DNA of 64,000 nt from Rhizobium hidalgonense (GCF_002914525.1 NZ_LODW01000116.1:211426-275425); one strand, 5' to 3'. Positions 17,304-26,447 are shown, counted from the first letter of the stretch. Made by a program: numbers and translations. Notes: a model not told the origin generated them from the sequence alone.

Positions 17304-17960
17304 ATGGCGGGAAAAAATCATGGCATCAACCCAACCGAACCTTGGCGGGATGTTGCCGGGGCGCGACAGGAAAGACGTCCATTGAATTCGTCACAATCCC
17401 ATACGATCAGCAGAATTCTGAAGCGCGTACTGGACATCGTCATTGCGGCAAGTTTTTTATTGCTTTTATCGCCGTTCCTTCTTTCGGTAGCCGTCATTAT
17501 CGCGCTAGGTGATTGGGGGCCAATTTTCAATTCCCAGCGTCGGATCGGTTACAAGGGCAAGGAGTTTGGCTGCCTCCAATTCCGCACGACAAGAGCCGAC
17601 GCAACCGCCAACGCGTATGTCACCGTCGTCGGCGAGATCGTCAGGCGATCGAGCCTCGACGCGCTTCCGCAATTGATCAACGTGTTGCTCGGCCAAATGA
17701 GCCTCGTCGGCCCCCGCGCCATTAACAAAGAAGAACTGCCCCGTTACGGTGAACATGCCTCTGCCTATATGGCCGTCCGTCCCGGGCTGACCGGTTATTG
17801 GCGAACCGCCGGGCGCGGCGACCTCCGCTACCAGAACAGAGTTTCGGTCGACGTCGAGTATTTGTCCAAATGGACGCTCGCCTTGGATTTCGCGATCATG
17901 GCCAAAACACTCTCCGCCCTGCTTTCCCGGCACGCCTTGCTGCCCGGGCAGGACTCCTAG
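17304..17960 (+). CDS. Sugar transferase paralogue with altered catalytic dyad
   Basis: 218 residues. The membrane helix and the motifs FGCLQFRT, MSLVGPR and VRPGLTGYWRTAGRGDLRYQ show the bacterial sugar transferase family. Compared with the copy at 6643, about 24 residues containing KDDPRIT are missing, the Asp-Glu dyad is Asp119-Ala120 (SLDALPQL), and SLVGPRP is SLVGPRA. In PglC-type enzymes the Asp-Glu dyad is needed for phosphosugar transfer, so normal catalysis is doubtful. The frame is intact and GGAG lies 6-7 bases before the ATG at 17304, so it is not an obvious pseudogene. A decoy or regulatory role is possible. Confidence 0.82.
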   Translation: MAGKNHGINPTEPWRDVAGARQERRPLNSSQSHTISRILKRVLDIVIAASFLLLLSPFLLSVAVIIALGDWGPIFNSQRRIGYKGKEFGCLQFRTTRADATANAYVTVVGEIVRRSSLDALPQLINVLLGQMSLVGPRAINKEELPRYGEHASAYMAVRPGLTGYWRTAGRGDLRYQNRVSVDVEYLSKWTLALDFAIMAKTLSALLSRHALLPGQDS

Positions 17961-18092
17961 AGCATTTTCCTTGCGCCTTGCTGGACGCGAAATCCCGCTT
18001 CACACGTTTGCTGGAATTGCTCATAACGTTTCTGACGAAAGCAGATTGAGATATACCGCCAAGCAGCACCCTGCGGCCTCGGCTAATGGGCT

Positions 18093-18392
18093 CTATCCGT
18101 GGGGATGCTTGCCGGTCACAGGCGAGCGCTCGGCAATGGCGTTCCTTTTCCGGCGCTTTTGAACATGCCCCCACAATGAGAAGGCAAAAAGGCCCGCCAG
18201 ATAGCATATTTCCATCAATACAAGCCGTTCCAGGCCAGAAGCAAGCGCTTCCGTCGAGGAGGAGCCTTTCAGCACACTCACGGCGCCCAAGGCCGTGACC
18301 AGCAGAAATGCAAAGAACGCAAAGGCCCAGGCACGAATGGTCGCTCCGGCGGCGATGGAGATGGCGATCACGATGAGCGTGCTCTTCAGCAT
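18093..18392 (-). CDS. Small membrane protein, ExoX/SyrA-like EPS repressor candidate (copy 2)
   Basis: 99 residues with three hydrophobic segments and a basic tail (VQKRRKRNAI). It aligns with the 98-residue protein at 13330-13626: ISIAAGATIRAWAFAFFAF near the N-terminus and LVLMEICYLAGLF in the last helix. The strong site GAGGAG lies 7 bases before the ATG. It is convergent with sugar transferase 2 and 132 bp from it. As with copy 1, an EPS-repressor role acting on an ExoY-like transferase is an inference from topology and context. Confidence 0.6.
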   Translation of the reverse strand: MLKSTLIVIAISIAAGATIRAWAFAFFAFLLVTALGAVSVLKGSSSTEALASGLERLVLMEICYLAGLFAFSLWGHVQKRRKRNAIAERSPVTGKHPHG

Positions 18393-18770
18393 TATTCTGC
18401 TCCTCTCTTCACCTCCTTCGAGCCACCGCCAGCCCTCAACGACATGACAAAACCCAAAGTCGAAAGAAGTTCGATAAAAGTATTTTATCTATTACCGTTA
18501 AAATATTGCTAATACCTCGCCAGCAAGTCGACGAAGCCGCACGGTAGAATATCCGACTATTCATCGAGCGCGAACACTCCATCACCAAAGGTCAAGCAAT
18601 TCGCGGCAATCACGACCGGAATGATTGAGGTGTGGGAGGCTTATACGGGAGCCGGGAATGTAGCTGCGGTGTTCTCCCCTGAACCGAACATCCGCTCGTT
18701 AGTCCTGAAAAGCGAGTCCGGGCATAGGTTCACGGTTCGTCGGGCAGCAACTAGCCACGCCGCAACGAAA
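18393..18770. other. Intergenic region without recognisable gene
   Basis: About 380 bp between the small membrane protein gene and the acyltransferase terminator. It includes an AT-rich stretch near 18470-18520, probably the promoter region of the leftward small membrane protein gene. No reading frame has a convincing start and coding pattern. Confidence 0.4.
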
Positions 18771-18797
18771 CAGGGCTCGCCGCCATGGCGAACCCTG
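18771..18797 (-). terminator. Hairpin after acyltransferase gene
   Basis: The arms CAGGGCTCGCC and GGCGAACCCTG form a near-perfect stem with one mismatch and a GCCAT loop. On the minus strand it is followed by a TTTCGTTG run. It lies 44 bp past the stop of the acyltransferase gene. Confidence 0.55.
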
Positions 18798-18840
18798 CTG
18801 ATCTCTGGCGATGGAGTTGCCGGCCTCGAGATCGATCAGC

Positions 18841-19950
18841 CTATTTCGAGACTGCGGCGGCCAATTGCCGTTTTGCGCCGCGTTGGAGGCTGAGGTTTTC
18901 AAGCCAGGTCACTTGTTTCCTCAATTTCAACGCCGGCTTTTCGATGAATCTCCACGAGAAGGCGGCAAAGCAGGTCGCAACGATGCTGCAGACAATGCCA
19001 TTCAACCACCAGTTATGCGCCCAGGGCCCGAGCGCTACAAACGCCTGTTGAATGGGATAGCCGTAAAGGAAGACGCCGTAGGAATAGTCGGCCCCACTGA
19101 GAATGCCAAGTTTTCGGGGCGAGGTCAGGCCGAGGAAGACCGTGACATATCCGATTGCCGGAATGGCAATGAAATCTCCAAAGGACGTGAACCAGTAGGC
19201 CCATAATATCATTGCCACCGAAGCAAGGAAAATTCTCACATCCCAGAGGACCTTGTCCTTGTAGAGATAGAAGGTCACCCCCACGAGAAACGCACAGATG
19301 AGCAGATTGCCCGACGCAGTCGTGGGCATCGTGGCCCAATCGCTCTCATGTTTCCAATACCTTGCGATACCGAAGCTGATGATCAAAGCCGGCGTGGCAA
19401 CAAGGGCGATCACTCGCCGCCTGACCACGCCGAGCAGAAACAGGGCGGCGATCGCGGCATAGCACTCAAGCTCGAAGGGCACCGTCCAGAGCTGCCCGTT
19501 GACCATCGCGGCGTCGGGATTATCCAGGAATACACCGGGGAGATTGAAGTGGATGTGGCCCGTGACATTCAGCAAATAGGTAAAGAACTGAGGATCGGTG
19601 AAATAGTCACGCAGGTCATACTCTGTATAGATCGCTCCGAGTATAAAGGCAGCCAGCAATACCTCCACCGCAAGAGCAGGGTAGATCCGAATAAATCGGT
19701 TACCGAGAAAGGAGATCAATGTCTTCGACCGTTCAAGACTGCCAGCCACCAGGAATCCGCTCAAGACGAAGAACATCGGCAGCACTGATTTCATGACAGG
19801 ACGGAAAGATGACTCCCAGAGAAACAGGTCGTCGCCGTAGGTGACGCGGGCCGTATGTATCCAAAGCACTGAAAAGGCTAACAGTAATCGCATATAATCG
19901 AATCCTGTCGGTCGCCCCTTCGCTAGATCAAGCTTTTCGCCGAGAAACAT
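18841..19950 (-). CDS. Acyltransferase 3 family membrane protein (OafA/ExoZ-like)
   Basis: 369 residues with about 10 membrane helices. The N-terminal FDYMRLLLAFSVLWIHTARV carries the family's catalytic His, followed by MFFVLSGFLV and NRFIRIYPAL; these three blocks define acyltransferase family 3. Members O-acetylate or otherwise acylate surface glycans, such as ExoZ on succinoglycan. The ATG at 19950 has AAGGG about 7 bases upstream; an in-frame ATG at 20070 lacks a good site. It closes the polysaccharide region and probably modifies the polymer. Confidence 0.88.
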   Translation of the reverse strand: MFLGEKLDLAKGRPTGFDYMRLLLAFSVLWIHTARVTYGDDLFLWESSFRPVMKSVLPMFFVLSGFLVAGSLERSKTLISFLGNRFIRIYPALAVEVLLAAFILGAIYTEYDLRDYFTDPQFFTYLLNVTGHIHFNLPGVFLDNPDAAMVNGQLWTVPFELECYAAIAALFLLGVVRRRVIALVATPALIISFGIARYWKHESDWATMPTTASGNLLICAFLVGVTFYLYKDKVLWDVRIFLASVAMILWAYWFTSFGDFIAIPAIGYVTVFLGLTSPRKLGILSGADYSYGVFLYGYPIQQAFVALGPWAHNWWLNGIVCSIVATCFAAFSWRFIEKPALKLRKQVTWLENLSLQRGAKRQLAAAVSK

Positions 19951-20203
19951 CTGTGGCCCTTTCAGAAGTATTGACTCGATTTGGGTTGGCAAGCTGTCGC
20001 CGCCGGGCGGCGGCGGCATCTTTGCCGGGCCGCGGCCGCGTGTCAGTGACCAGAGGTACATCAGCAACAAATTGAACGAGAGAGCGCCCTCTCCCGACGA
20101 CCAGACAACTGACCATCAACCCAATGGCCCGTGCTTCCCCAGGCGCCATGCGGTGGTCGGAGTTGGACCAGGCGATCGGGCGGCGGATTTGGATGAGGAA
20201 ACT

Positions 20204-22522
20204 ATGAAATTTCTGGCCACCCTGTTTTTGATTGTTCTCGCCTTTATCGGATTGGGCCTGATGGGAGGCGGCGCCTTGCTGCTCGGCCTCGGCGGCTCGC
20301 CCTATTACGCCTTTGCCGGGCTTGCTTATCTGGCTGCCGCGCTTCTGCTGTGGCGCCGCCGGATGTCAGGCGCCCTCATCGTCCTGCTTGTCGCCGTTTT
20401 CACCCTTCCCTGGGCAGTTTGGGAGTCGGGTTTCAATTTCTGGGCGCTCTTTGCGCGTCTGATGTCTCCCATCGCGCTGGCGGGCTTTGCACTTCTCTTT
20501 GCGCCGTCGCTTTCGCCAACCGCCAACCGTAAGCTCTTCTATGGCGGCACTCTGCTTGCGGCCATTCTTTTCGCTGCAGGTTTCAGCCTTGCTTTCACAC
20601 CGCACGGGCTGATCCACCCTTCCGCCGACATCCCCGCCTACGAGACCGCCAAGGGCGACAACTCGCCCTCCGACTGGGCATCCTACGGCCGCAGTACGGC
20701 CGGAGATCGCTACGCCCCATTCGATCAGATCAACCGCCGCAATGTTGCCAAGCTCGATCTTGCCTGGACATATCGCACCGGCAAAAGCGATGGCGCCGAT
20801 CAAAACACGCCTCTGCAGATCGGCGATACGGTCTATACCTGCACGCCGACGGACGTAATCGCAGCGCTTGACGCAGATACGGGAAAACCGCGCTGGACCT
20901 TCGATCCCAAGGCGACGGCGCCGTACTGGCAGCGTTGCCGCGGCCTCGGTTATTATAAGATGCCACCGGAGGTCCAATCCGCCGACGGTCTTTGCAATGA
21001 GCGTCTGGTGCAGACGACGATCGATGCCCGCCTCCTGGAGATCGACAGCAAGACCGGCGCACCCTGCAAGGGCTTCGGAGACAATGGCACCGTTGAGCTT
21101 TCCCAGGGCATGGGTGAAGTCAAGTCAGGTTACTATTTCCAGACTTCGGCGCCGCTGATTGCCCGAAATCTGATCGTCATTGGAGGCTGGGTCATAGACA
21201 ATCAGGAGGTTGGCGAACCCTCGGGCGTCATCCGCGCCTTCAATGTCATTACCGGCGAGCTCGAATGGGCATGGGATCTCGGCAATCCCGAGATCACCAA
21301 ACTCCCGCCGGCGGGCCAGACCTATACTAGGGCCACGCCCAACATGTGGACGACGGCGGCATTCGACGACGAGCTCGGCCTCATCTATGCACCGCTCGGC
21401 AATACCACCCCGGATTATTACGGCGTCAATCGCCCTGATTTCGCCGATCAATACAATGCCACCTTGGTGGCGCTCGATGTCAAGACGGGACGGGAGAAAT
21501 GGAAATTCCAGACCGTGCATCACGATATCTGGGACTATGACCTGCCGGCACAGCCTGTTCTGATCGACCTGCCCGACGGCAATGGCGCCACCGTACCCGC
21601 CCTCCTGCAGACCACCAAACGCGGGCAGCTTTTCCTGCTCAACCGTCAGACCGGCATACCGCTTGCCGAGGTTCAGGAGAAGCCGGTGCCGCAGCAAGGA
21701 GGCGCCCCGGAGGAGAAACTGTCTCCGACACAGCCCTATTCCGTCGGCATGCCGACCATCGGTGCGGACCGGGTGACTGAGCAGACGGCCTGGGGTCTGA
21801 CGATGTTCGATCAGCTGGCATGCCGCATCGCCTTTCGGAAGATGCGCTATGACGGCGATTTCACCCCGATCGGCCCGCAATATGCGATCCAGCAGCCGGG
21901 CAACCTCGGCGGCCTCAATTGGGGAAGCGTGTCGGTCGACCTGCCCAACAAACGCGTCTTTATGAACGACATCCGCGTGCCCAGCCTCTTCGCGCTCATT
22001 CCGCGCCAGGACTACATCGATTTTGCCCTGACCACGACCGCACACGGCCCCTCCGCCCCGCAGCGGGGCACGCCCTACGGCATGGCCACCGAAATGTGGA
22101 CGTCGAGGCTCCGCGTTCCCTGCACGCAGCCGCCCTTCGGGACCGTCACGGCAGTGGATCTGAACACCCGCAAAATTGCATGGCAGGTCCCGGCCGGGAC
22201 CGCCGAACAACTCGGACCGTTCAAGATCAAAACCAATCTGCCGATGCCGATGGGCCTGCCGAGTTATGCCGGTACGTCGGCGACCGCCGGCGGCGTCGTC
22301 TTCTTTGCTGGCTTCCAGGACTATTACATCCGCGCTTACGACGCTGAGAACGGTGATGAGCTCTGGAAATATCCCCTACCGGTCGGCTCGAGCGCCACGC
22401 CCATGACCTACGTGTCGCCGAAAACCGGCAAGCAATATGTCGTGATCTCGGTTGGCGGAGCGCCATATTCCAGGGACGACGGCGACTACGTGTTCGCCTT
22501 TTCTCTGAAAGACGAAGATTAG
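20204..22522 (+). CDS. gcd: Membrane-bound PQQ-dependent glucose dehydrogenase
   Basis: 772 residues. Five N-terminal membrane helices (about 1-135) are followed by an eight-bladed quinoprotein propeller starting near ASYGRSTAGDRYAPFDQI. Typical blocks include WTYRTGKSDG, TPTDVIAALDADTGK, HHDIWDYDLPAQP and a late GVVFFAGFQDYYIRAYDAENG. The enzyme oxidises aldoses to lactones in the periplasm with PQQ and passes electrons to ubiquinone; the acid produced can solubilise phosphate. GAGGAA precedes the ATG at 20204. No pqq synthesis genes are in the window. It stands between the acyltransferase gene (divergent) and the cyclase gene (57 bp downstream). Confidence 0.93.
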   Translation: MKFLATLFLIVLAFIGLGLMGGGALLLGLGGSPYYAFAGLAYLAAALLLWRRRMSGALIVLLVAVFTLPWAVWESGFNFWALFARLMSPIALAGFALLFAPSLSPTANRKLFYGGTLLAAILFAAGFSLAFTPHGLIHPSADIPAYETAKGDNSPSDWASYGRSTAGDRYAPFDQINRRNVAKLDLAWTYRTGKSDGADQNTPLQIGDTVYTCTPTDVIAALDADTGKPRWTFDPKATAPYWQRCRGLGYYKMPPEVQSADGLCNERLVQTTIDARLLEIDSKTGAPCKGFGDNGTVELSQGMGEVKSGYYFQTSAPLIARNLIVIGGWVIDNQEVGEPSGVIRAFNVITGELEWAWDLGNPEITKLPPAGQTYTRATPNMWTTAAFDDELGLIYAPLGNTTPDYYGVNRPDFADQYNATLVALDVKTGREKWKFQTVHHDIWDYDLPAQPVLIDLPDGNGATVPALLQTTKRGQLFLLNRQTGIPLAEVQEKPVPQQGGAPEEKLSPTQPYSVGMPTIGADRVTEQTAWGLTMFDQLACRIAFRKMRYDGDFTPIGPQYAIQQPGNLGGLNWGSVSVDLPNKRVFMNDIRVPSLFALIPRQDYIDFALTTTAHGPSAPQRGTPYGMATEMWTSRLRVPCTQPPFGTVTAVDLNTRKIAWQVPAGTAEQLGPFKIKTNLPMPMGLPSYAGTSATAGGVVFFAGFQDYYIRAYDAENGDELWKYPLPVGSSATPMTYVSPKTGKQYVVISVGGAPYSRDDGDYVFAFSLKDED

Positions 22523-22578
22523 CGCCGCCGCCGTCACACTGTGCTATTTTGGTCCGATGAGGAACTGAGGCTACGAGC

Positions 22579-24375
22579 GTGACGCGAAAACTGGCGGCGA
22601 TCCTAGTCGCGGATGTGGTCGGCTACAGCCGGCTTGCCGGTGCGGACGAGGATCGTATCCTGGCGCGGCTGCGAACGCTGCGCAGCGATCTGGTTGATCC
22701 GACCATCGCTGTGCACAATGGCCGCGTCGTCAAACGCACCGGAGATGGAAGCATCATCGAATTTCGCAGCGTCGTCGACGCCGTGCGCTGCGCGATCGAG
22801 GTACAGACGGCCATGGTCGAGCGCAATATCGGCGTACCGCCTGAGCATCGCATCGAGTTCCGGGTCGGGATCCATCTGGGCGACGTGGTCGAGGAGAACG
22901 ACGGCGATCTGATGGGCGACGGTGTCAACATCGCCGCGCGGTTGGAGGGAGTTGCCCAGCCCGGCGCCATCTGTCTCTCCGAAGATGCCTACCGCCAGGT
23001 AAGAGCGCGGCTTGATCTCGCCGTGACCGATCTCGGGCCAATCCAGCTCAAGAATATCGCCGAGCCGATGCGGGCCTATTCGCTTCAGGTCGGACCCATT
23101 TCGCAGCCGGCCCTGGCACGGCAACCGGGAGAGCAGCACGCGGCGAAACTGCCTTCGGCTGCGTCCGTTCCTGACAAGCCCTCCATCGCCGTACTGGCGT
23201 TCAACAACATGAGCGGCGACGCCGAACAGGAATATTTCTCCGACGGGATCAGCGAGGACATCATTACCGACCTCTCGAAGCTGTCCGAATTGCATGTGAT
23301 CGCCCGCAATTCATCCTTCGTCTACAAGAATGTAACAGCCTCCGTGCCTGAGATGGCTAAGGCGCTTGGCGTCCGTTATGTCCTCGAAGGCAGCGTGCGC
23401 AAGGCCGGCAACCGCGTGCGTGTTACGGCGCAATTGATCGACGCGAGCAATGGCGGGCATATCTGGGCAAGCCGGTTCGATCGCGACCTTACCGACATTT
23501 TTGCCGTTCAGGATGAACTGACCCAGGAGATCGTCACAGCGCTCAAACTGAACCTCACGCATGGCGACCAGAATCGCTTAGCCCAGGGGCGCGCAGTCGA
23601 TGTCCGCGCATATGAGCTTCTGTTGCGTGGCCGCGAACAGGCGTCGGCCCATAGCCGGACGGGAAATTCTGCCGCCCGCAGCCTGGCGGCGGACGCGATC
23701 GCCATCGATCCCGGCTATGCGGCGGCGCAGGCACTGATTTCCTTCACCCATGTGCTCGACTACATCAACGCTTGGAGCACCGATCCCGAAGCTTCGCTAC
23801 GGATCGGACTGGATCTGGCGCAGCAAGCTGTGGAAATGGCCGAGCAACAGCCCAACGGCCATTTCGCCCTGGGCATGGCCTGCATGTGGAACCGCGAATT
23901 GGACCGGGCGCGGGCGGAAGTGCTGCGCGGCCTCGCGCTCTCGCCGAACTCCGCCGCACTCCTGATGCTGATGGCCCATATCCAGATATTCTCCGGCGAT
24001 CCCGCAACTGCGCTTAAAACGCTCGACGCATCGATGCGGCTTGATCCGCACTATCCCGAGGTGCTGTTCCAATTTCTCGCCGACGCGCACTTTTCTCTCG
24101 GTGACTATGGGCAAGCAATCATCGCGATCGAGCAGCGGCTTCAGCAAAACGCTCAGTCGGAAACGGCCTATGCTCTGCTCGCGTCATGTTACGGCCATCT
24201 CGGCCGTAAAGAGGAGGGCCAACAGGCGTGGGAGAAGGCGCTCCAGATCAATCCCAATTTCTCCGTCGAGCGCCGCCGCCGCGTCCTTCCATTCCGCAAC
24301 CCCGAGGATTTTGAGCGCCGCGTTGAAGGGCTGCGCAAGGCGGGAGTGACGGTCCCGGATGTCCGTCAATGCTAA
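22579..24375 (+). CDS. Class III adenylate/guanylate cyclase with TolB-like and TPR domains
   Basis: 598 residues, GTG start with GAGG 8 bases upstream. Residues 1-170 are a class III cyclase domain: AAILVADVVGYSRL and KRTGDGSIIEF supply the two metal-binding Asp, and GDLMGDGVNIAARLEG is the typical late block. Residues about 190-340 form a TolB-like domain (FNNMSGDAEQEYFSDGISE, VRYVLEGSVRKAGNRVRVTA). TPR repeats cover about 350-580. This architecture is widespread in rhizobia. It probably makes cAMP in response to signals bound by the C-terminal part; the two Crp-like proteins at 5447 and 16101 are conceivable targets, which is inference only. Confidence 0.88.
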   Translation: MTRKLAAILVADVVGYSRLAGADEDRILARLRTLRSDLVDPTIAVHNGRVVKRTGDGSIIEFRSVVDAVRCAIEVQTAMVERNIGVPPEHRIEFRVGIHLGDVVEENDGDLMGDGVNIAARLEGVAQPGAICLSEDAYRQVRARLDLAVTDLGPIQLKNIAEPMRAYSLQVGPISQPALARQPGEQHAAKLPSAASVPDKPSIAVLAFNNMSGDAEQEYFSDGISEDIITDLSKLSELHVIARNSSFVYKNVTASVPEMAKALGVRYVLEGSVRKAGNRVRVTAQLIDASNGGHIWASRFDRDLTDIFAVQDELTQEIVTALKLNLTHGDQNRLAQGRAVDVRAYELLLRGREQASAHSRTGNSAARSLAADAIAIDPGYAAAQALISFTHVLDYINAWSTDPEASLRIGLDLAQQAVEMAEQQPNGHFALGMACMWNRELDRARAEVLRGLALSPNSAALLMLMAHIQIFSGDPATALKTLDASMRLDPHYPEVLFQFLADAHFSLGDYGQAIIAIEQRLQQNAQSETAYALLASCYGHLGRKEEGQQAWEKALQINPNFSVERRRRVLPFRNPEDFERRVEGLRKAGVTVPDVRQC

Positions 24376-24400
24376 CAGCAACTGCGGCTCGGACCCCGAG

Positions 24401-24437
24401 AGCATGATTTCAGCGGCGCAAAGGCCGCTGTGATGCT
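24401..24437. terminator. Bidirectional hairpin between cyclase and DUF808 genes
   Basis: AGCAT...CAGCGGC and GCCGCTG...ATGCT form a two-part stem with a short GCAAAG loop in the 128-bp gap between convergent genes. U-runs are poor, so efficiency is uncertain. Confidence 0.5.
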
Positions 24438-24503
24438 GTAAATGGGCTGATGCGTCACCATCGAGCCGACCGATCATCGCAGCCCGTAGATTAGCCGCAA
24501 CAT

Positions 24504-25526
24504 TCATTTTTTCCCGTCCGCCAGCGCCTCTTTCCGCCGGCGACGCGGCAGGAGTGATTTGAGGTACCGCCACGCCGGCGAGATAACGTAGCCTGCAACC
24601 GGAATTGTGACCAAGCCGGCGACAATACCGACGATGCCTGCTCCTGCGGCCTCGACGGCCCAGCGCAGCACGGACGCAAGAACGGGAACGGCATGGACGG
24701 CCACCTCCCCGGCACCATGGATCAGATGCGCAAGGCCGCCTACGCCATAGGCCTCGAGCCCGTGAACGATGATGCCGCCGCCGACCCAGATCATGGCAGC
24801 CGTTCCGACAATACCGAGTGCTTTCAGAAAATAAGGCATGCCAGTGACCAGCCCTCGTCCGATCACGCGCAAGAACGGGCCCATCGGAGGCATCGCCTGC
24901 CCACGCGCCATCATCAGGCCCAGATCATCGGCCTTCACGATCAGCGCCACGCCACCATAGACCATGGCCGTTATACCCAGCCCAACAACAGCAAGGATGA
25001 AGGCCTGAGAGAATATGCTGCCTGACGGCACAGCGGCGAGCGTAATCGCCATGATTTCGGCCGACAGGATGAAATCGGTCTTGATCGCACCGGCGACCTT
25101 CTGGTCTTCGAGCGATTGCGCATCCAGGCTTGTCGCCTCGAGTGCCGATTCATGGGCATGGGCTGCATGCGGCAGCACCAGTGCGTAGACTTTTTCCACG
25201 CCCTCGTAGCAGAGAAAAAGCCCGCCGATCATCAGCAGCGGTGTGATCGCCTGCGGTGCAACAAAGCTGAGAATAAGCGCCGCGGGAAGCAGGATCAGAA
25301 GCTTGTTCTTCAGTGAACCCACCGCGATCTTGCCGATGATCGGCAATTCGCGTGCTGCCGAAAATCCGGTGACGTAGCGGGGTGTAACTGCCGCATCGTC
25401 GATGACGACGCCTGCCGCTTTCGCGCCTGCCTTGGCTGCTTGGCCGGCAATATCGTCAAGCGAGGCCGCAGCCACCTTTGCCAGGGCGGCGATATCGTCA
25501 AGAAGGGCGATCAAGCCAACGCTCAT
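24504..25526 (-). CDS. DUF808 family membrane protein (YedI-like)
   Basis: 340 residues. LIALLDDIAALAKVAAASLDD at the start (quoted in part), then DDAAVTPRYVTGF and ELPIIGKIAVGSLKNKL are hallmarks of DUF808; about 7-8 hydrophobic segments follow and the tail is basic (PRRRRKEALADGKK). GGAGG lies 5 bases before the ATG. The E. coli member YedI has no settled function. It is convergent with the cyclase gene and divergent from no obvious partner. The family is sure; the role is unknown. Confidence 0.87.
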   Translation of the reverse strand: MSVGLIALLDDIAALAKVAAASLDDIAGQAAKAGAKAAGVVIDDAAVTPRYVTGFSAARELPIIGKIAVGSLKNKLLILLPAALILSFVAPQAITPLLMIGGLFLCYEGVEKVYALVLPHAAHAHESALEATSLDAQSLEDQKVAGAIKTDFILSAEIMAITLAAVPSGSIFSQAFILAVVGLGITAMVYGGVALIVKADDLGLMMARGQAMPPMGPFLRVIGRGLVTGMPYFLKALGIVGTAAMIWVGGGIIVHGLEAYGVGGLAHLIHGAGEVAVHAVPVLASVLRWAVEAAGAGIVGIVAGLVTIPVAGYVISPAWRYLKSLLPRRRRKEALADGKK

Positions 25527-25663
25527 TCGAGCCTCCAGTGAAAAGACAGATAGTTACACAAAAAGGAATGGAAAACTCGACATCGAAGCGACACGTGGCA
25601 TCCTCCCGGGAAGATGCCATGCACAAATCGTGACGGCAATGGCGGTTTCGACCGGCGTCGGGT

Positions 25664-25900
25664 TCACCCCACTCTTATCGGAGCGCACAGACGCCCGACA
25701 ATCGCCTCGGAAAACAGGCTCCCCTCGCATCGACTCGGATGGACAACCGGCAAGCTGCTGATCTTTGATTGCTGGGCCTGATTACCGAGACTAGCAATTA
25801 TTCCACTGAGCCGACGCCGCTCGTCCAGACGAACTCCGATCGCGAGCGTTTCACCGCAATCACGGATGCTTGCCCTTTCCATAAAAGACGGTGTCGTCAC
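25664..25900 (-). CDS. Hypothetical small protein (GTG start, overlapping upstream gene)
   Basis: 78 codons from a GTG at 25900 that overlaps the TGA of the preceding gene (GTGA), with GGGGAG 4 bases upstream. The protein has no membrane segment and no motif I recognise. The overlap and ribosome site suggest translational coupling with the 73-residue protein upstream, but coding evidence is thin. An in-frame ATG at 25912 is an alternative. Confidence 0.35.
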   Translation of the reverse strand: MTTPSFMERASIRDCGETLAIGVRLDERRRLSGIIASLGNQAQQSKISSLPVVHPSRCEGSLFSEAIVGRLCAPIRVG

Positions 25901-26118
25901 GGAACTCCCCATTTAATCCTGTGCACATAGACTTCCACTTCAGCTTCAATGTCGCTGCAGAGCTGTTTATATTCCGCGATCAGTTTGCTGTTGCTCTCCA
26001 AGTTGAAGCTGAAGCGTTCGAGTGCGGTGGTGGCAAGCTCATACGACTCAAAAAGGTCGTCGATCGCATCGTTCGAAAGGAGCCGCAACTGCTCGCGCAA
26101 AGCTGGCAGCTTGAGCAT
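25897..26118 (-). CDS. Hypothetical small helical protein
   Basis: 73 residues from the ATG at 26118 (GGAAG 6 bases upstream); an in-frame ATG at 26160 would add 14 basic residues. The sequence is amphipathic-helical and acidic (LPALREQLRLLSNDAIDDLF, SDIEAEVEVYVHRIKW) with no membrane segment. It could form a helical bundle. Family not recognised. It lies upstream of, and probably in one unit with, the small gene ending at 25664. Confidence 0.5.
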   Translation of the reverse strand: MLKLPALREQLRLLSNDAIDDLFESYELATTALERFSFNLESNSKLIAEYKQLCSDIEAEVEVYVHRIKWGVP

Positions 26119-26424
26119 AAGTTTCTTCCGTCCCCCCTCTTTGTTGCGGATGGAGTGCATGCCGTCCTCATCTTACGCCGTTGCAACATATATCAGATAC
26201 GTAATGGGATCTGCCGCAGATCGTTCCACACCGCCTCATTTTCTGGGTTCGGATGCGGTAGTCGCGGTGGAATTGCGGTGGAAAATCGTGTCGATCCCGG
26301 CCGGAAAGTACTCGCCCTCATGACGGTGGCTGCAATAGTCTCGCGGGAACCAATCAAACGGTTTGCAGAACCCTCCAGGCCGGGCCGGTCCCCATTCCGA
26401 TCCGGCGGGGCTGCTGGGCGCCGG
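26119..26424. other. Spacer between divergent hypothetical gene and lipoprotein hydrolase gene
   Basis: About 300 bp without a convincing gene. A frame continues into it from the hypothetical gene (to 26160). The right end adjoins the shared promoter element at 26425-26447. Confidence 0.4.
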
Positions 26425-26447
26425 CATAGATGTTACGCGATGCTACA
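26425..26447 (+). promoter_or_regulatory. Shared promoter element, site A
   Basis: This 23-bp stretch differs at one base from 51871-51893. Its last 15 bases match the minus-strand site at 30331-30345 (TTACGYGATGCTACA). TAC triplets recur with a 10-bp period, as in tandem sites for response regulators. It ends about 100 bp before the chosen start of the lipoprotein hydrolase gene and has the same orientation. Confidence 0.6.
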
